From: Glaciihabitans sp.
Lineage (GTDB): Bacteria > Actinomycetota > Actinomycetes > Actinomycetales > Microbacteriaceae
Assembly (NCBI GenBank): GCA_025463785.1
Contig: JAODBD010000013.1
Coordinates: forward strand, 62,001 to 126,000
Reading direction: 5' to 3'
DNA length: 64,000 bases
Below, piece by piece: positions 54,295 to 62,593 of this stretch; the first letter of the stretch is position 1, and the number at the start of each line of letters is the position of its first letter. A program made the translations under genes and the position numbers. The notes under the pieces are model-generated. The model had not been told where the DNA came from. It searched no databases and saw nothing but the letters and a program-made list of their open reading frames with translations.

Positions 54295-55116
54295 ATGACC
54301 GGGCTCATTGTGGTTCTCGTTGTCGCCGGCATCCTTGTGCTGGTCGCGCTTGGGCTTGCCATCCATGTCGTGACTCAGTACGAGATGGGAGTTCAGTTCC
54401 GGTTTGGTCGAGTGGTCGGCACGAAGAAGCCAGGGCTCGTCATAATCATTCCCATCGTGGATCGGCTCACCAAGGTGACCCTGCGCATTATCACGATGCC
54501 GATCCAGTCGCAGGGGATCATTACCAAAGACAACGTCAGCGTCGATATTTCCGCCGTTGCATACTTTCGGGTCATCGACGCCGTGAAGTCGGTTGTGGCG
54601 ATCGAAAATGTCTATTCCGCCATCGATCAGATCGCGCAGACCACACTGCGCAAGGTAGTAGGCAAGCACACGCTCGACGAGATGCTTGCCGAGACCGATG
54701 TCATCAATGCCGACATCCGGAAGATTCTCGACGTCACCACGCTCGACTGGGGCGTGGAGGTCACCCTCGTCGAGCTGAAAGACATCCAGCTGCCCGAATC
54801 GATGAAACGGGCCATGGCCAAGCAGGCGGAAGCCGAACGGGAGAAGCGAGCCAAGATCATCGCCGCCGAAGGCGAATCCCTCGCCGCCGCGGCACTCGGT
54901 GACGCCTCCGACACCATGATGGCCCATCCGCTCGCGCTACAGCTCCGGAACCTGCAGACCCTCATCGAACTCGGCGTGGACAAGAACACGACCGTCGTCT
55001 TCCCCGCCCCGCTCATGAGCACCATCAGCGAACTCGGCGCATTCCTGGCCCGCGAGACCGCGACTGCTGCGGCGCCAACGGGCGGTGCGTCAACTGCGGT
55101 CATCCCGGATCCCTGA
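54295..55116 (+). CDS. SPFH/band-7 family protein (stomatin/slipin type)
   Basis: The 273-residue protein has an N-terminal membrane helix (LIVVLVVAGILVLVALGLAI, about residues 3-22) followed by the band-7 domain: YEMGVQFRFGRVVGTKKPGL, RIITMPIQSQGIITKDNVSV, DAVKSVVAIENVYSAIDQIA and later AMAKQAEAEREKRAKIIAAE. SPFH proteins form membrane microdomain oligomers; the partner NfeD protease is not found nearby. TAGGAG lies before the ATG. Confidence 0.94.
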   Translation: MTGLIVVLVVAGILVLVALGLAIHVVTQYEMGVQFRFGRVVGTKKPGLVIIIPIVDRLTKVTLRIITMPIQSQGIITKDNVSVDISAVAYFRVIDAVKSVVAIENVYSAIDQIAQTTLRKVVGKHTLDEMLAETDVINADIRKILDVTTLDWGVEVTLVELKDIQLPESMKRAMAKQAEAEREKRAKIIAAEGESLAAAALGDASDTMMAHPLALQLRNLQTLIELGVDKNTTVVFPAPLMSTISELGAFLARETATAAAPTGGASTAVIPDP

Positions 55117-55517
55117 GCGGCCGTGTTAAAGCTCCCGTCCCGGGAGGCTTGTCGGAGGACGGCAACGTTTGGGCCCCAACGACGGATCAGAGCGTTGGCC
55201 GAAAGCCACCGGAGACCTGCTCCAGTTTCGCTGCTTCGATTCCAGAGCGGTTTCTAGAGGATGACCAGCAACTCACGCGCTATCTCTCGAATAATCGCTC
55301 ACCCGTCGCTTGTTCCGTCATCATCGGATGACTTGACTTGTAGGTCAAGGATGTCGTCTCGCGGTTTGCGTTTGACCCCCATGGCTGAGGACGTGCCAAG
55401 GTTCTAAGCTCGTTTTCCGCCGACGATGTTGGCCGAGCCGCGGTGGATGCTCCGGATGTATCGATTGCGCAACTCCAGGCGGTTCTCAGCGGTTGTTGAG
55501 AAGTTTCCTGTTTTGTA
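55117..55517. other. 401-bp intergenic region without clear gene
   Basis: No open frame here looks real. A minus-strand frame (55404 to about 55530) would encode TAENRLELRNRYIRSIHRGS and ends GGKRA-stop, which could be the remnant of a gene end, but no start or recognisable domain is present. The last part may hold the promoter of the LCP gene. Confidence 0.5.
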
Positions 55518-56954
55518 GTGGATGTGATCACTCGCCCCACGCCCCCTGCACCAAGGCGTCCTGCCACGCCTGACGCCTCGGCTGACGCCTCGCGTCGACC
55601 GACGAGGGGCCGAATCATCGTGCGCCGTGTGGTTGCCGGGCTGGTGGTGGTTCTGCTGGTTGTCGCCGGCTACGTCGCGTTCAACTACCAGTCGCTGGTG
55701 TCAGGCATCACCCACATAAATGCGCTTGTGCCTGGCGGCACGAGCGCCAACAAGGACGAAAACATTCTGCTTGTGGGGGACGACCATCGTCCTGCTGGTG
55801 CATCGGCCGCAGAACTCGCACAACTCGGCACGACCCAGGATGGCGGCGGGCTGCAAACCGACACCATAATGTTGCTTCACATTCCTGCCGACGGCCGCAA
55901 TCCGACTCTGATCTCGTTCCCTCGCGATTCCTGGGTGAATGTTCCCGGCGTCGGCATGCGAAAGATCAATGCGGCTTTCGAGATCGGTGCGACTACGGGC
56001 GGCGATAGCGGTGGCGCTCGGATGCTGGTTCGGATTATCCAGAACATGACCGGACTGACGGTCACACATTACGTTCGAATCTCGATGCTCGGGTTCTATA
56101 ACGTCGTCAATGCGCTGGGCCCGGTAACCGTGTGCCTCAAGGGACCCGTCAGCGATCGATATTCCGGCATAAATCTGCCTGCAGGCAACTCGACGCTCAC
56201 GGCAAAGCAGGCGCTCGCCTTCGTGCGGCAACGGCATGGGCTGGCCGGCGGAGACCTCACGCGCGAGGCGCGCCAGCAGTATTTCCTGTCAATCGAGGCG
56301 AAAAACATAGTTACCGCCGGAACGCTGCTCAACCCCGTCAAACTGCACAATGTCATCAGCGCAGTAAGTTCATCCATACAGACTGATCCGGGCCTGAACC
56401 TGCTCAACCTCGCCGCCCAGCTGAAGGGTTTCAGCGGTCACATCGGATCGGCAACGATCCCAATCCTTGGCACGCCGACAATTCAAGTGGGCGGAACCTA
56501 TGTGTCTATTGTGCAGGTGAATTTTGCCGCGATGCCTGCCTTCATCGCTGGGGTCGTTAGCCCAACCTCAAGCTCACCCGCGACTCCAGCACCGGTGCCG
56601 TCGACCATCTCGCTTACGGTGCTGAACGGCGGCCAGGTCACAGGCGCGGCGGCCGCAGCGACCAAGTCGTTGACCAAAGTCGGGTTTGTCACGGGAAAAC
56701 CCTCGACCACGATCAGCCAGCCCAAAACTACGGTGAACTACCCAAGTGGCGGTGCGGCGAAGGCGGCCGTGATCGCCCGCTATCTACCGGGTGCCGTGAC
56801 CAAATCAGTTCCCGGCTTGACCCAGATCCAGGTGGTGCTCGGAGCCGATGGAGTGGCCGTGAAGATTGCGGCCGGCGGGACCGCGCCAAGCGGCAGCTCC
56901 ACCGCCAAACCGCCACCGACCACGACCTACGGCTCCGCGTCCTGCGTCTCCTGA
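55518..56954 (+). CDS. LCP-family (LytR-CpsA-Psr) cell-wall polymer ligase with LytR_C domain
   Basis: The 478-residue protein has a Pro-rich cytosolic start, one membrane helix (VVAGLVVVLLVVAGYVAFNY, about residues 38-57), an LCP domain with DTIMLLHIPADGRNPTLISF, PRDSWVNVPGVGMRKINAAF and ARQQYFLSIEAKNIV, and a C-terminal LytR_C segment (TISLTVLNGGQVTGAAAAAT). LCP enzymes attach teichoic acids, arabinogalactan or capsule to peptidoglycan. The GTG start is tentative; another GTG lies two codons later. Confidence 0.93.
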   Translation: MDVITRPTPPAPRRPATPDASADASRRPTRGRIIVRRVVAGLVVVLLVVAGYVAFNYQSLVSGITHINALVPGGTSANKDENILLVGDDHRPAGASAAELAQLGTTQDGGGLQTDTIMLLHIPADGRNPTLISFPRDSWVNVPGVGMRKINAAFEIGATTGGDSGGARMLVRIIQNMTGLTVTHYVRISMLGFYNVVNALGPVTVCLKGPVSDRYSGINLPAGNSTLTAKQALAFVRQRHGLAGGDLTREARQQYFLSIEAKNIVTAGTLLNPVKLHNVISAVSSSIQTDPGLNLLNLAAQLKGFSGHIGSATIPILGTPTIQVGGTYVSIVQVNFAAMPAFIAGVVSPTSSSPATPAPVPSTISLTVLNGGQVTGAAAAATKSLTKVGFVTGKPSTTISQPKTTVNYPSGGAAKAAVIARYLPGAVTKSVPGLTQIQVVLGADGVAVKIAAGGTAPSGSSTAKPPPTTTYGSASCVS

Positions 56955-57120
56955 GGCGGAGCATCAATTCCCTGGGAGTAGCTCCCGGTGTGAGGTCATC
57001 GAGTCGAACGAGCGGCGGAGTGCTTCGCTCGTGCGACTCGGTGAGCGCGCGGATCCTCGCCCGTTCCTGGCCTGCCGTGCCTAAGTGAGTCGAACAGGTC
57101 AGGGCCAGCGGCGCCGGCGG

Positions 57121-57153
57121 GATCCCTCGCATCTGGTTGGCTTGCGAGGGATC
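57121..57153. terminator. Hairpin between convergent LCP and hydrolase genes
   Basis: GATCCCTCGCA (57121-57131) and TGCGAGGGATC (57143-57153) form a perfect 11-bp stem with an 11-base loop. It lies 167 bp after the LCP stop and 13 bp beyond the end of the opposite hydrolase gene, so it could end either transcript; T-runs are absent. Confidence 0.6.
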
Positions 57154-57165
57154 TTCATGGAGCGG

Positions 57166-58059
57166 CTAGTTCGTCATGTCGACCGATTTGGTGAATTCGA
57201 GCAGCGCTGAGGACAACCGCTCTGGCGACTCAAGCGCCGCGTAGTGCCCGACACCGTCAAGGAGCACAGACAGCACAGGGCCGGCCGCTGCCTGCGACAT
57301 AGTTGCATTGGTGAACTGGCCCCCACCGGCGCCGACAGCAAGCACTGGCACGGTCAAGGGGGACGTATCAGCGAGCGCTTCGATTTCCGCGCCCTCGGCG
57401 AGCATTGATTGATATAGGCCGATCGCGCCCCGGAAGCCATGAGGGCGCGAATACGCGCGAACGAACTCATCGATGTCGCCGTTGGTGATTGATCCCTGCA
57501 CGGCGGTCATGGCAGGAAATGCGAATCCGCCGATGAATTCGCGCTCGCGTCCGGTCAGCAGCATCTCCGCGATGCCCGGGGCGGCAAGTACCCCGATGTG
57601 CCAGGTTCCGCCGTGGGTGACATCGGCGAGCATCTCCAGTCCGAAGCCTGGCAGTCCCATCTCGATCGCAGTGAAGCTGAGGATGGCGTCTGGGTGGGTC
57701 GATGCCAGGCGGAAAACCGTCGCACCGGAGAAGTCCTGTCCAGTGAGGTGCACGGGGCCGACATTCAGCTGAGAAATGAGAGCGTGAAGCATCTCTGCCG
57801 CCGTCTTGCTGTCGTAAGCACCGTCAGCGTTGCTCGAGTCTCCGAGCCCGGGAAGATCAACTGCGAAGACTCGGTGTGTTTTCGCAAGTAGCGGGATCAC
57901 CCTGTGGAACGTCCACCATGTTTCGGGAAAACCGTGCACGAGAAGGATGGGCGACCCGCTGGTTCCTGCTGACACATAGTGCAGTTCGCTTCCGTTGACT
58001 TGGGCGGTGTGATGGGTCACGCCGGGGATGGTCGCGCCGGCAGGTGTGGTGGTGGTCAT
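57166..58059 (-). CDS. Alpha/beta-hydrolase, epoxide hydrolase-like
   Basis: The 297-residue enzyme has the oxyanion motif LLVHGFPETWWTFHRVIPLL (about residues 40-59), the nucleophile elbow TGQDFSGATVFRLA with Asp (near 113), as in epoxide hydrolases and haloalkane dehalogenases rather than the usual Ser, and the general base in LDGVGHYAALESPERL. It should act on an epoxide, halide or other small lipophilic compound. It is divergent from a MarR regulator across a large palindrome, so it is probably induced by a compound it then degrades. Confidence 0.9.
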   Translation of the reverse strand: MTTTTPAGATIPGVTHHTAQVNGSELHYVSAGTSGSPILLVHGFPETWWTFHRVIPLLAKTHRVFAVDLPGLGDSSNADGAYDSKTAAEMLHALISQLNVGPVHLTGQDFSGATVFRLASTHPDAILSFTAIEMGLPGFGLEMLADVTHGGTWHIGVLAAPGIAEMLLTGREREFIGGFAFPAMTAVQGSITNGDIDEFVRAYSRPHGFRGAIGLYQSMLAEGAEIEALADTSPLTVPVLAVGAGGGQFTNATMSQAAAGPVLSVLLDGVGHYAALESPERLSSALLEFTKSVDMTN

Positions 58060-58074
58060 TGTTGGCTCCTTATA

Positions 58075-58118
58075 TCGACAACCTTGTTGTCTATCAATAT
58101 AGACAACAAGGTTGTCGA
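58075..58118. promoter_or_regulatory. Perfect palindrome with 20-bp arms: MarR operator between divergent genes
   Basis: Bases 58075-58094 are exactly complementary to 58099-58118 with a 4-base spacer. Each arm holds a smaller palindrome: GACAAC-CTT-GTTGTC (58077-58091) and GACAAC-AAG-GTTGTC (58102-58116), so two regulator dimers could bind. The right end overlaps the -35 (TTGTCG, 58112-58117) of the marR promoter. Confidence 0.85.
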
Positions 58119-58140
58119 ATGCAACTCGCCATCGTAGGCT
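58112..58140 (+). promoter_or_regulatory. Leaderless promoter of the marR gene
   Basis: TTGTCG (58112-58117), a 17-bp spacer and TAGGCT (58135-58140) end six bases before the ATG at 58147. Confidence 0.6.
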
Positions 58141-58146
58141 TGACCC

Positions 58147-58620
58147 ATGTCCCGATCCGGCGCCGATCTTGCACTCCTCCTACTCGGCGGCTACCGCTCG
58201 CTCGTTGACGCCGCGACGTCTGAATTGGCCGCAGGCGGATACGAGGACTTCAAGCCCGTCCATGAATTCGCGCTGCGCGCCATCGTCGCCGGTGCGGACA
58301 GTGCTTCCGATCTTGGGCGACGCACCTCCGTGTCCAAGCAGGCGGCGGCCAAGACGATCGCGATTCTGATTGAGCGGGGGTATGTGGTCAGCAAGCCCGA
58401 TCCGGACGACGCGCGACGGAAGCGGCTTGAGGTCACAAGCCTTGGCGCCCAGGTCATGGCCCGAGGAGAAGCCATCCTCGAGAAGTCCCGTAACAAATGG
58501 GAGCAGCAGATTGGGCCAACGGAGCTGGCGAATCTCGAAGCGCGTTTGGCTGAACTGGTAGGTGACGCGGCGATTCGGGTTGACGCTCCAGGCTGGGTCG
58601 CCCAAGACCCGCGCTACTGA
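58147..58620 (+). CDS. MarR family transcriptional regulator of the adjacent hydrolase
   Basis: The 157-residue protein has the MarR winged helix: LRAIVAGADSASDLGRRTSV, SKQAAAKTIAILIERGYVVS and KPDPDDARRKRLEVTSLG with the conserved D-x-R wing. It is leaderless. A perfect palindrome separates it from the hydrolase gene and overlaps its own promoter, so it should repress both and be released by a ligand that may be the hydrolase substrate. Confidence 0.93.
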   Translation: MSRSGADLALLLLGGYRSLVDAATSELAAGGYEDFKPVHEFALRAIVAGADSASDLGRRTSVSKQAAAKTIAILIERGYVVSKPDPDDARRKRLEVTSLGAQVMARGEAILEKSRNKWEQQIGPTELANLEARLAELVGDAAIRVDAPGWVAQDPRY

Positions 58621-59144
58621 CCTGCAAATCACGCCGACAGCGGCCGAAAGCGCGCGATAACGGCTTCGAGGACACGTAGCAACGCGCGTTTCTGGCGCGG
58701 CCGATTGCGTACGCGGGGCAGGTTCCGCCATCGCTGCCACGTTGATATGTCGATATGCGGTCGAGACGTCACGCGGATTGGAGTTCACTGCAACTCAAGA
58801 ACAATCGAGCAACCCGCCGCGCCGCTGCCTGGCGCTGAGTGCAATTGTGGTCAAGCAGCGGGCATCGCGACGGCGTCGACGCATCCGTTGATATAGAAAA
58901 AAGCAGATCAGAGGGCATAACAATGGTGGCGCCGACAGGCGTCGATCCCATGACTTCTCGATTTTCGAGTCGATCCTGGAGGATCCGGGATGATCACGAG
59001 TACAGTGCTCCCTCTGTATGCAACAGAGTTGGATCTCACGTGATCATGCTCGATTGACGGCTACTCAGCGGAACGTAGTCAAGATGTCGTCACGATGGCT
59101 CCAAACTCGACGGCGAACGGCAGGACGAGTGACACTCCGGTAAA
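58621..59144. other. Intergenic region with structured repeats and a tRNA-3'-end-like sequence
   Basis: No supported gene. On the minus strand, bases 58951-58924 read like the last part of a tRNA: a T-arm-like ATGGG-ATCGACG-CCTGT, then acceptor-like CGGCGCC, A and CCA. No matching 5' half follows. An inverted repeat TGATCACG...CGTGATCA (58991-58998, 59039-59046) encloses a hairpin CTCTGT-ATGCA-ACAGAG (59012-59028). A 47-codon minus frame (58772-58629) is open but unrecognised. Confidence 0.45.
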
Positions 59145-59389
59145 GCGATCCCATATAACGCCACCGAACCCACCACGGTTACCGAACTGCGCGGCAGCGC
59201 CGAGTACCTCGACCCGGCCAGGCTGGTGGTCGAAGCGAACATGAGGTTGCGCTCGAGTCGGACGAGCACGACGAGGAACTGGTCGGAGTCCTCGAACCTG
59301 TCGTCGCTCGTCGCGCGAGAACGGCACCGTGCTCGTGCGGACGGGACAGCGCCCCACCATCGCGCCGCTCAGGAGACGGTTGCAGTCAT
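59145..59389 (+). pseudogene. Decayed ParB/RepB-type partition or nuclease N-terminal domain
   Basis: Three adjacent frames together spell the first part of the ParB-like domain found on actinobacterial plasmids. The first frame gives TELRGSAEYLDPARLVVEAN and MRL (about 59178-59250), the second DEELVGVLEPVVARR (about 59268-59313), the third ENGTVLVRTGQRPTIA (59317-59364). At least two frameshifts separate them, and the bridge between LV and GVL lacks several residues normally present. The rest of the protein is missing: the sequence meets the 3' end of the convergent aspartate ammonia-lyase gene. This looks like a mobile-element or plasmid remnant. Confidence 0.65.
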
Positions 59390-60790
59390 CTAAGAAAGGC
59401 CGGAGAGTCTACGAGGTGAGAGCGCTTCCGCTACTTGTTCCGCAGACATGAGATCCGCTGCAATGACCAGCTCGGCTATGGACTTTCCGGTTGCCAACGC
59501 CGAGTGAGCGAGGCTGGAGGCCGCCGCGTAGCCAATGTGAGGTGAAAGAGCTGTAACGACGCCAACGTTTCGGGCAACCGACTCTGCAAGATGTGACTCA
59601 TTGGCGGTAATTCCGTCGACGCAGTTGACCCGAAGGGTCCTCATTCCCCGGGTCATCCAGTCGATTGACTGGAGGATGCTGTGGGCGATGACAGGCTCGA
59701 AAGCGTTCAGTTGCAGCTGGCCGGCCTCGGCAGCCATCGACACGGTCAGGTCCGCTCCCATGACGGTGAACGCTATTTGGTTGAAAACTTCAGGAATGAC
59801 AGGGTTCACCTTTCCGGGCATGATGCTGGAGCCGGCTTGTCGAGGGGGAAGGTTGATTTCGCCAAAACCTGCCTGGGGACCGCTTGACAACAACCGCAGG
59901 TCGTTGCATATTTTTGACAACTTCACAGCAGTGCGTTTCAGCAACCCGCTGAGAGTCATGAACACCCCGGTGTCCGATGTAGCCTCGACGAGATCTGGTG
60001 CAGTCGCGATCGGCAAGCCCGAAATATCGGCCAACTGTCTGCGAACTGCGTCGGCGTAGCGTGGATCCGCCGTAATTCCGGTTCCGATTGCGGTCGCGCC
60101 GAGGTTCACTTCACAGAGCCAGGGGATCGTCTCTTCGAGGCGATCGCGATCCTCCTGAAGAGTTGTCGAGAAGCCGCCGAACTCCTGTCCGAGCGTCATG
60201 GGAACCGCGTCCTGAAGCTGTGTGCGACCGACCTTCACAACGTTTGCGAACTCCGCAGATTTTGTTCTGAACGCTTCTCCGAGCATGCGGTGCTCGTCGA
60301 GCATGTGCTTTAGTGCATGAATCATCGCGATCTTCACCGCTGTTGGATATACATCGTTAGTGGATTGGCTCCGATTGACGTGGTCGATCGGACTCACCGT
60401 TGCATAGTCGCCACGCGGCATGCCCAGGAGTTCGAGTGCACGGTTCGCGATGACCTCGTTCGCGTTCATGTTGGTTGACGTGCCCGCACCGCCCTGGATA
60501 ACGCCGACCACGAACTGGTCGTGCCACATTCCTTCGATGAGCTCAGCGCACGCTCGGTCGATAGCGCGACCGATCCCGGGATCCAGCACTCCGAGATCCA
60601 CGTTTGCGCGTGCCGCAGCGCGCTTGACTTGTCCGAGTGCGATTACGAGGTCAGGATAGTCGCCCACCTTCCGGACGCTGATCGGGAAGTTCTCCTGCGC
60701 GCGAAGGGTGTGAATGCCCCAATACGCTCCAGCGGGAACGTCGAGAGTTCCGAGCGAATCGGTCTCGCTTCGGGTCAACAATTCGGTCAT
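59390..60790 (-). CDS. aspA: Aspartate ammonia-lyase
   Basis: The 466-residue enzyme deaminates L-aspartate to fumarate. The fumarase/aspartase superfamily signature is complete: GAGTSTNMNANEVIANRALE (about residues 100-119), SQSTNDVYPTAVKIA, and the mobile SS loop in GSSIMPGKVNPVIPE (about 318-332). AspA-like details such as the N-terminal TRSETDSLGTLDVPAGAYWG favour aspartase over fumarase. Its ATG overlaps the M20 stop by 4 bp, so it is the last gene of the catabolic operon and may deaminate aspartate released by the hydrolase. Confidence 0.93.
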   Translation of the reverse strand: MTELLTRSETDSLGTLDVPAGAYWGIHTLRAQENFPISVRKVGDYPDLVIALGQVKRAAARANVDLGVLDPGIGRAIDRACAELIEGMWHDQFVVGVIQGGAGTSTNMNANEVIANRALELLGMPRGDYATVSPIDHVNRSQSTNDVYPTAVKIAMIHALKHMLDEHRMLGEAFRTKSAEFANVVKVGRTQLQDAVPMTLGQEFGGFSTTLQEDRDRLEETIPWLCEVNLGATAIGTGITADPRYADAVRRQLADISGLPIATAPDLVEATSDTGVFMTLSGLLKRTAVKLSKICNDLRLLSSGPQAGFGEINLPPRQAGSSIMPGKVNPVIPEVFNQIAFTVMGADLTVSMAAEAGQLQLNAFEPVIAHSILQSIDWMTRGMRTLRVNCVDGITANESHLAESVARNVGVVTALSPHIGYAAASSLAHSALATGKSIAELVIAADLMSAEQVAEALSPRRLSGLS

Positions 60791-61938
60791 AGAGAGGAGC
60801 CATTCAATTTACTGCTGGCCTGGTCGATTGCGGTCCACGCCAACGCGACGGCGCCGTCAATGATCGCCACCTCAGCCGCAGGCCGAATACAAGCGGCCGC
60901 GAACTCCGGCTGATGGTTTGTCGCCGGGGCAGAGTCGATCCCTATGTAAGGGTGGATGGCCGGTATGAGCTGCGAGACATTACCCATGTCCGTGGACGCG
61001 CGGTTCATCTGGCTGAACGTGGTCCCTACATCGAATATCCGCCCTAGCGCGATTGCGTTCGCGCGGTAGGACTCGAGTGCTGATTCGTCATTTCGGAATT
61101 CCGAATATGGCTTACTCTCTGGTTTGATTTCCAGCGAGCAGCCGCTCGCCAGAGCTCCTGCTTCGAAACAGTGCTCGATCCGAGGCAACAGGTCTTCCAG
61201 CTCTGACGATGTCTCCGCTCGCACGTACCAACGACCCTCCGTTCGGTCCGGGATGGCGTTGGGGGCGTCTCCGCCGTGAGTCATGACCCCGTGCACTCTC
61301 ACGCTGGGCGGGAGTTGCTGACGCAGAAGACCTAGCGCTACCTGTGCAATGACGAACGCATCATTCGCGTTCACCCCATTCGCCGGGTAGGCGCCGGCGT
61401 GTGCGCTCTTGCCGTGATAGATGACGTGATTGTGAGCGACCGCGAAGGGCTGTGCCAGGGCAACATCTACCGGTCCAGGATGAGCCATCATCGCCAGGTC
61501 CAAGCCCTCAAAAGCGCCGCGATCGATCATCTCGATCTTGCCGCCGCCTCCCTCTTCAGCAGGAGTTCCGTACACCTCCACCGTTAATCCGAGTTCGTCA
61601 GCTACCTTCTGGAGGCCAAGAGCTGCCCCGACAGCTGTGGCAGCGATGATGTTGTGTCCGCATGCGTGTCCAAGTCCAGGCAGAGCATCGTACTCAGCCA
61701 TGAGTCCTACTCGGAATGGACCTGAACCGTAGCTAGCGCGGAATGATGTCTCGAGGCCGAGATAGGACGGGATGACGGAGAAACCTTGCTCAGCTAGGGC
61801 GTTCGACACCCAGCCACAGGCACGGTATTCTTCCCAGGCCGTTTCGGGGTGGGCGTGAATTTCTGACGAGAGCTGGATCAGCCCACCATGATGGCTACTT
61901 ACCGCGCTTGCCGCGGCGTGTTTAGCGTCGATCGTCAC
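60787..61938 (-). CDS. M20-family amidohydrolase (PM20D2/AbgB-like)
   Basis: The 383-residue metal hydrolase contains LSSEIHAHPETAWEEYRACG, the metal-site segment LMAEYDALPGLGHACGHN (about residues 80-97), TPAEEGGGGKIEMIDRGAF with the general-base Glu, and RASTDMGNVSQLIPAIHPYI. Relatives cleave p-aminobenzoyl-glutamate, N-acyl or indole-acetyl amino acids and dipeptides. The GTG start follows GGAG by six bases and overlaps the DUF1028 gene by 17 bp. With aspA downstream, an N-acyl-aspartate-type substrate is plausible. Confidence 0.9.
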   Translation of the reverse strand: MTIDAKHAAASAVSSHHGGLIQLSSEIHAHPETAWEEYRACGWVSNALAEQGFSVIPSYLGLETSFRASYGSGPFRVGLMAEYDALPGLGHACGHNIIAATAVGAALGLQKVADELGLTVEVYGTPAEEGGGGKIEMIDRGAFEGLDLAMMAHPGPVDVALAQPFAVAHNHVIYHGKSAHAGAYPANGVNANDAFVIAQVALGLLRQQLPPSVRVHGVMTHGGDAPNAIPDRTEGRWYVRAETSSELEDLLPRIEHCFEAGALASGCSLEIKPESKPYSEFRNDESALESYRANAIALGRIFDVGTTFSQMNRASTDMGNVSQLIPAIHPYIGIDSAPATNHQPEFAAACIRPAAEVAIIDGAVALAWTAIDQASSKLNGSSL

Positions 61939-62593
61939 CAGCTACTCCAAATCCGGGCGACCGAGCCGGGTCGAGGGCTCGAGTGACGTAGTCGTCTCGT
62001 TGCGGCAACCACACTGCGAGGATGTCAGCCAGCTCTTGAACCGGCTTGTCGTTCCAGTCGACGCGAAGATCTGTGATGCGCCATCCCGTCCCGGACACCA
62101 CCGCCAGACCTGCCGAGTGGATGGGTCCTGCTTCACCGCCGGCGTTCAATCCCGCTCGAAGGGCGATGAGTAGCCGCTCTTCGAAGCAACCTTTGGCGAA
62201 TTTGAATGAGGCAACCATGGCGAGTGGTACGTGCGAGTTTGCAAGGAGGTTGCCCGCGGCAGCGACGCCGCCGTCTACGGCTGATGAAACCGTGCCAAGG
62301 CTTCTGGCACCCGAGTGAACGGCAGCACGTCCTTCCTTGCCGACGATGAGCACCTGCCGGAATGCAGCGTTTGCTTGACCGGCAAGGCTGGCTGCCGCAG
62401 CTTCTGCATCGGAGCCCTCAGCAAGGAGGTCGAGGCCTTTCTGCCCCAAGCGAGGATCGGTGACATTTTGGGTTGCCACTGCCCCCACGTTGTCGCGTAG
62501 CCAAAGGCAGCGTGCGCTGACGGCCGGAGAGGATGACGCGATGACGGCTCCGAACGAACCGTCATCGTCTCGAGCGATAAGTGAGAAGGTCAT
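61922..62593 (-). CDS. DUF1028 family protein
   Basis: The 223-residue protein begins MTFSLIARDDDGSFGAVIAS, the DUF1028 hallmark, followed by GAVATQNVTDPRLGQKGLDL and SGARSLGTVSSAVDGGVAAA GNLL (read as two parts). The family is predicted to be an Ntn-hydrolase-like fold and is often next to RidA and amidohydrolase genes; its reaction is not settled. The ATG overlaps the RidA stop (ATGA), and a longer reading has no support. Confidence 0.88.
   Translation of the reverse strand: MTFSLIARDDDGSFGAVIASSSPAVSARCLWLRDNVGAVATQNVTDPRLGQKGLDLLAEGSDAEAAAASLAGQANAAFRQVLIVGKEGRAAVHSGARSLGTVSSAVDGGVAAAGNLLANSHVPLAMVASFKFAKGCFEERLLIALRAGLNAGGEAGPIHSAGLAVVSGTGWRITDLRVDWNDKPVQELADILAVWLPQRDDYVTRALDPARSPGFGVAGDDRR

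Noticed and set aside
55404-55530. Minus-strand frame ending IVGGKRA-stop
   Set aside because: No start before it enters the LCP gene and no recognisable transposase or other domain.
58629-58772. 47-codon minus frame with LLRVLEAVIARFRPLSA
   Set aside because: GTG start without ribosome binding site and no family resemblance; could be a gene remnant but cannot be supported.
58924-58985. Intact tRNA gene on the minus strand
   Set aside because: The anticodon region is a self-complementary CTCGA-AAA-TCGAG without a 7-base loop, and no 5' acceptor strand is found.
58839-59057. 72-codon plus frame with APTGVDPMTSRF
   Set aside because: This kind of peptide is the usual artefact of translating the antisense of a tRNA end; treated as tRNA-like DNA.
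59079-59360. 93-codon minus frame over the ParB remnant
   Set aside because: The plus-strand ParB similarity in three frames explains the conservation better.
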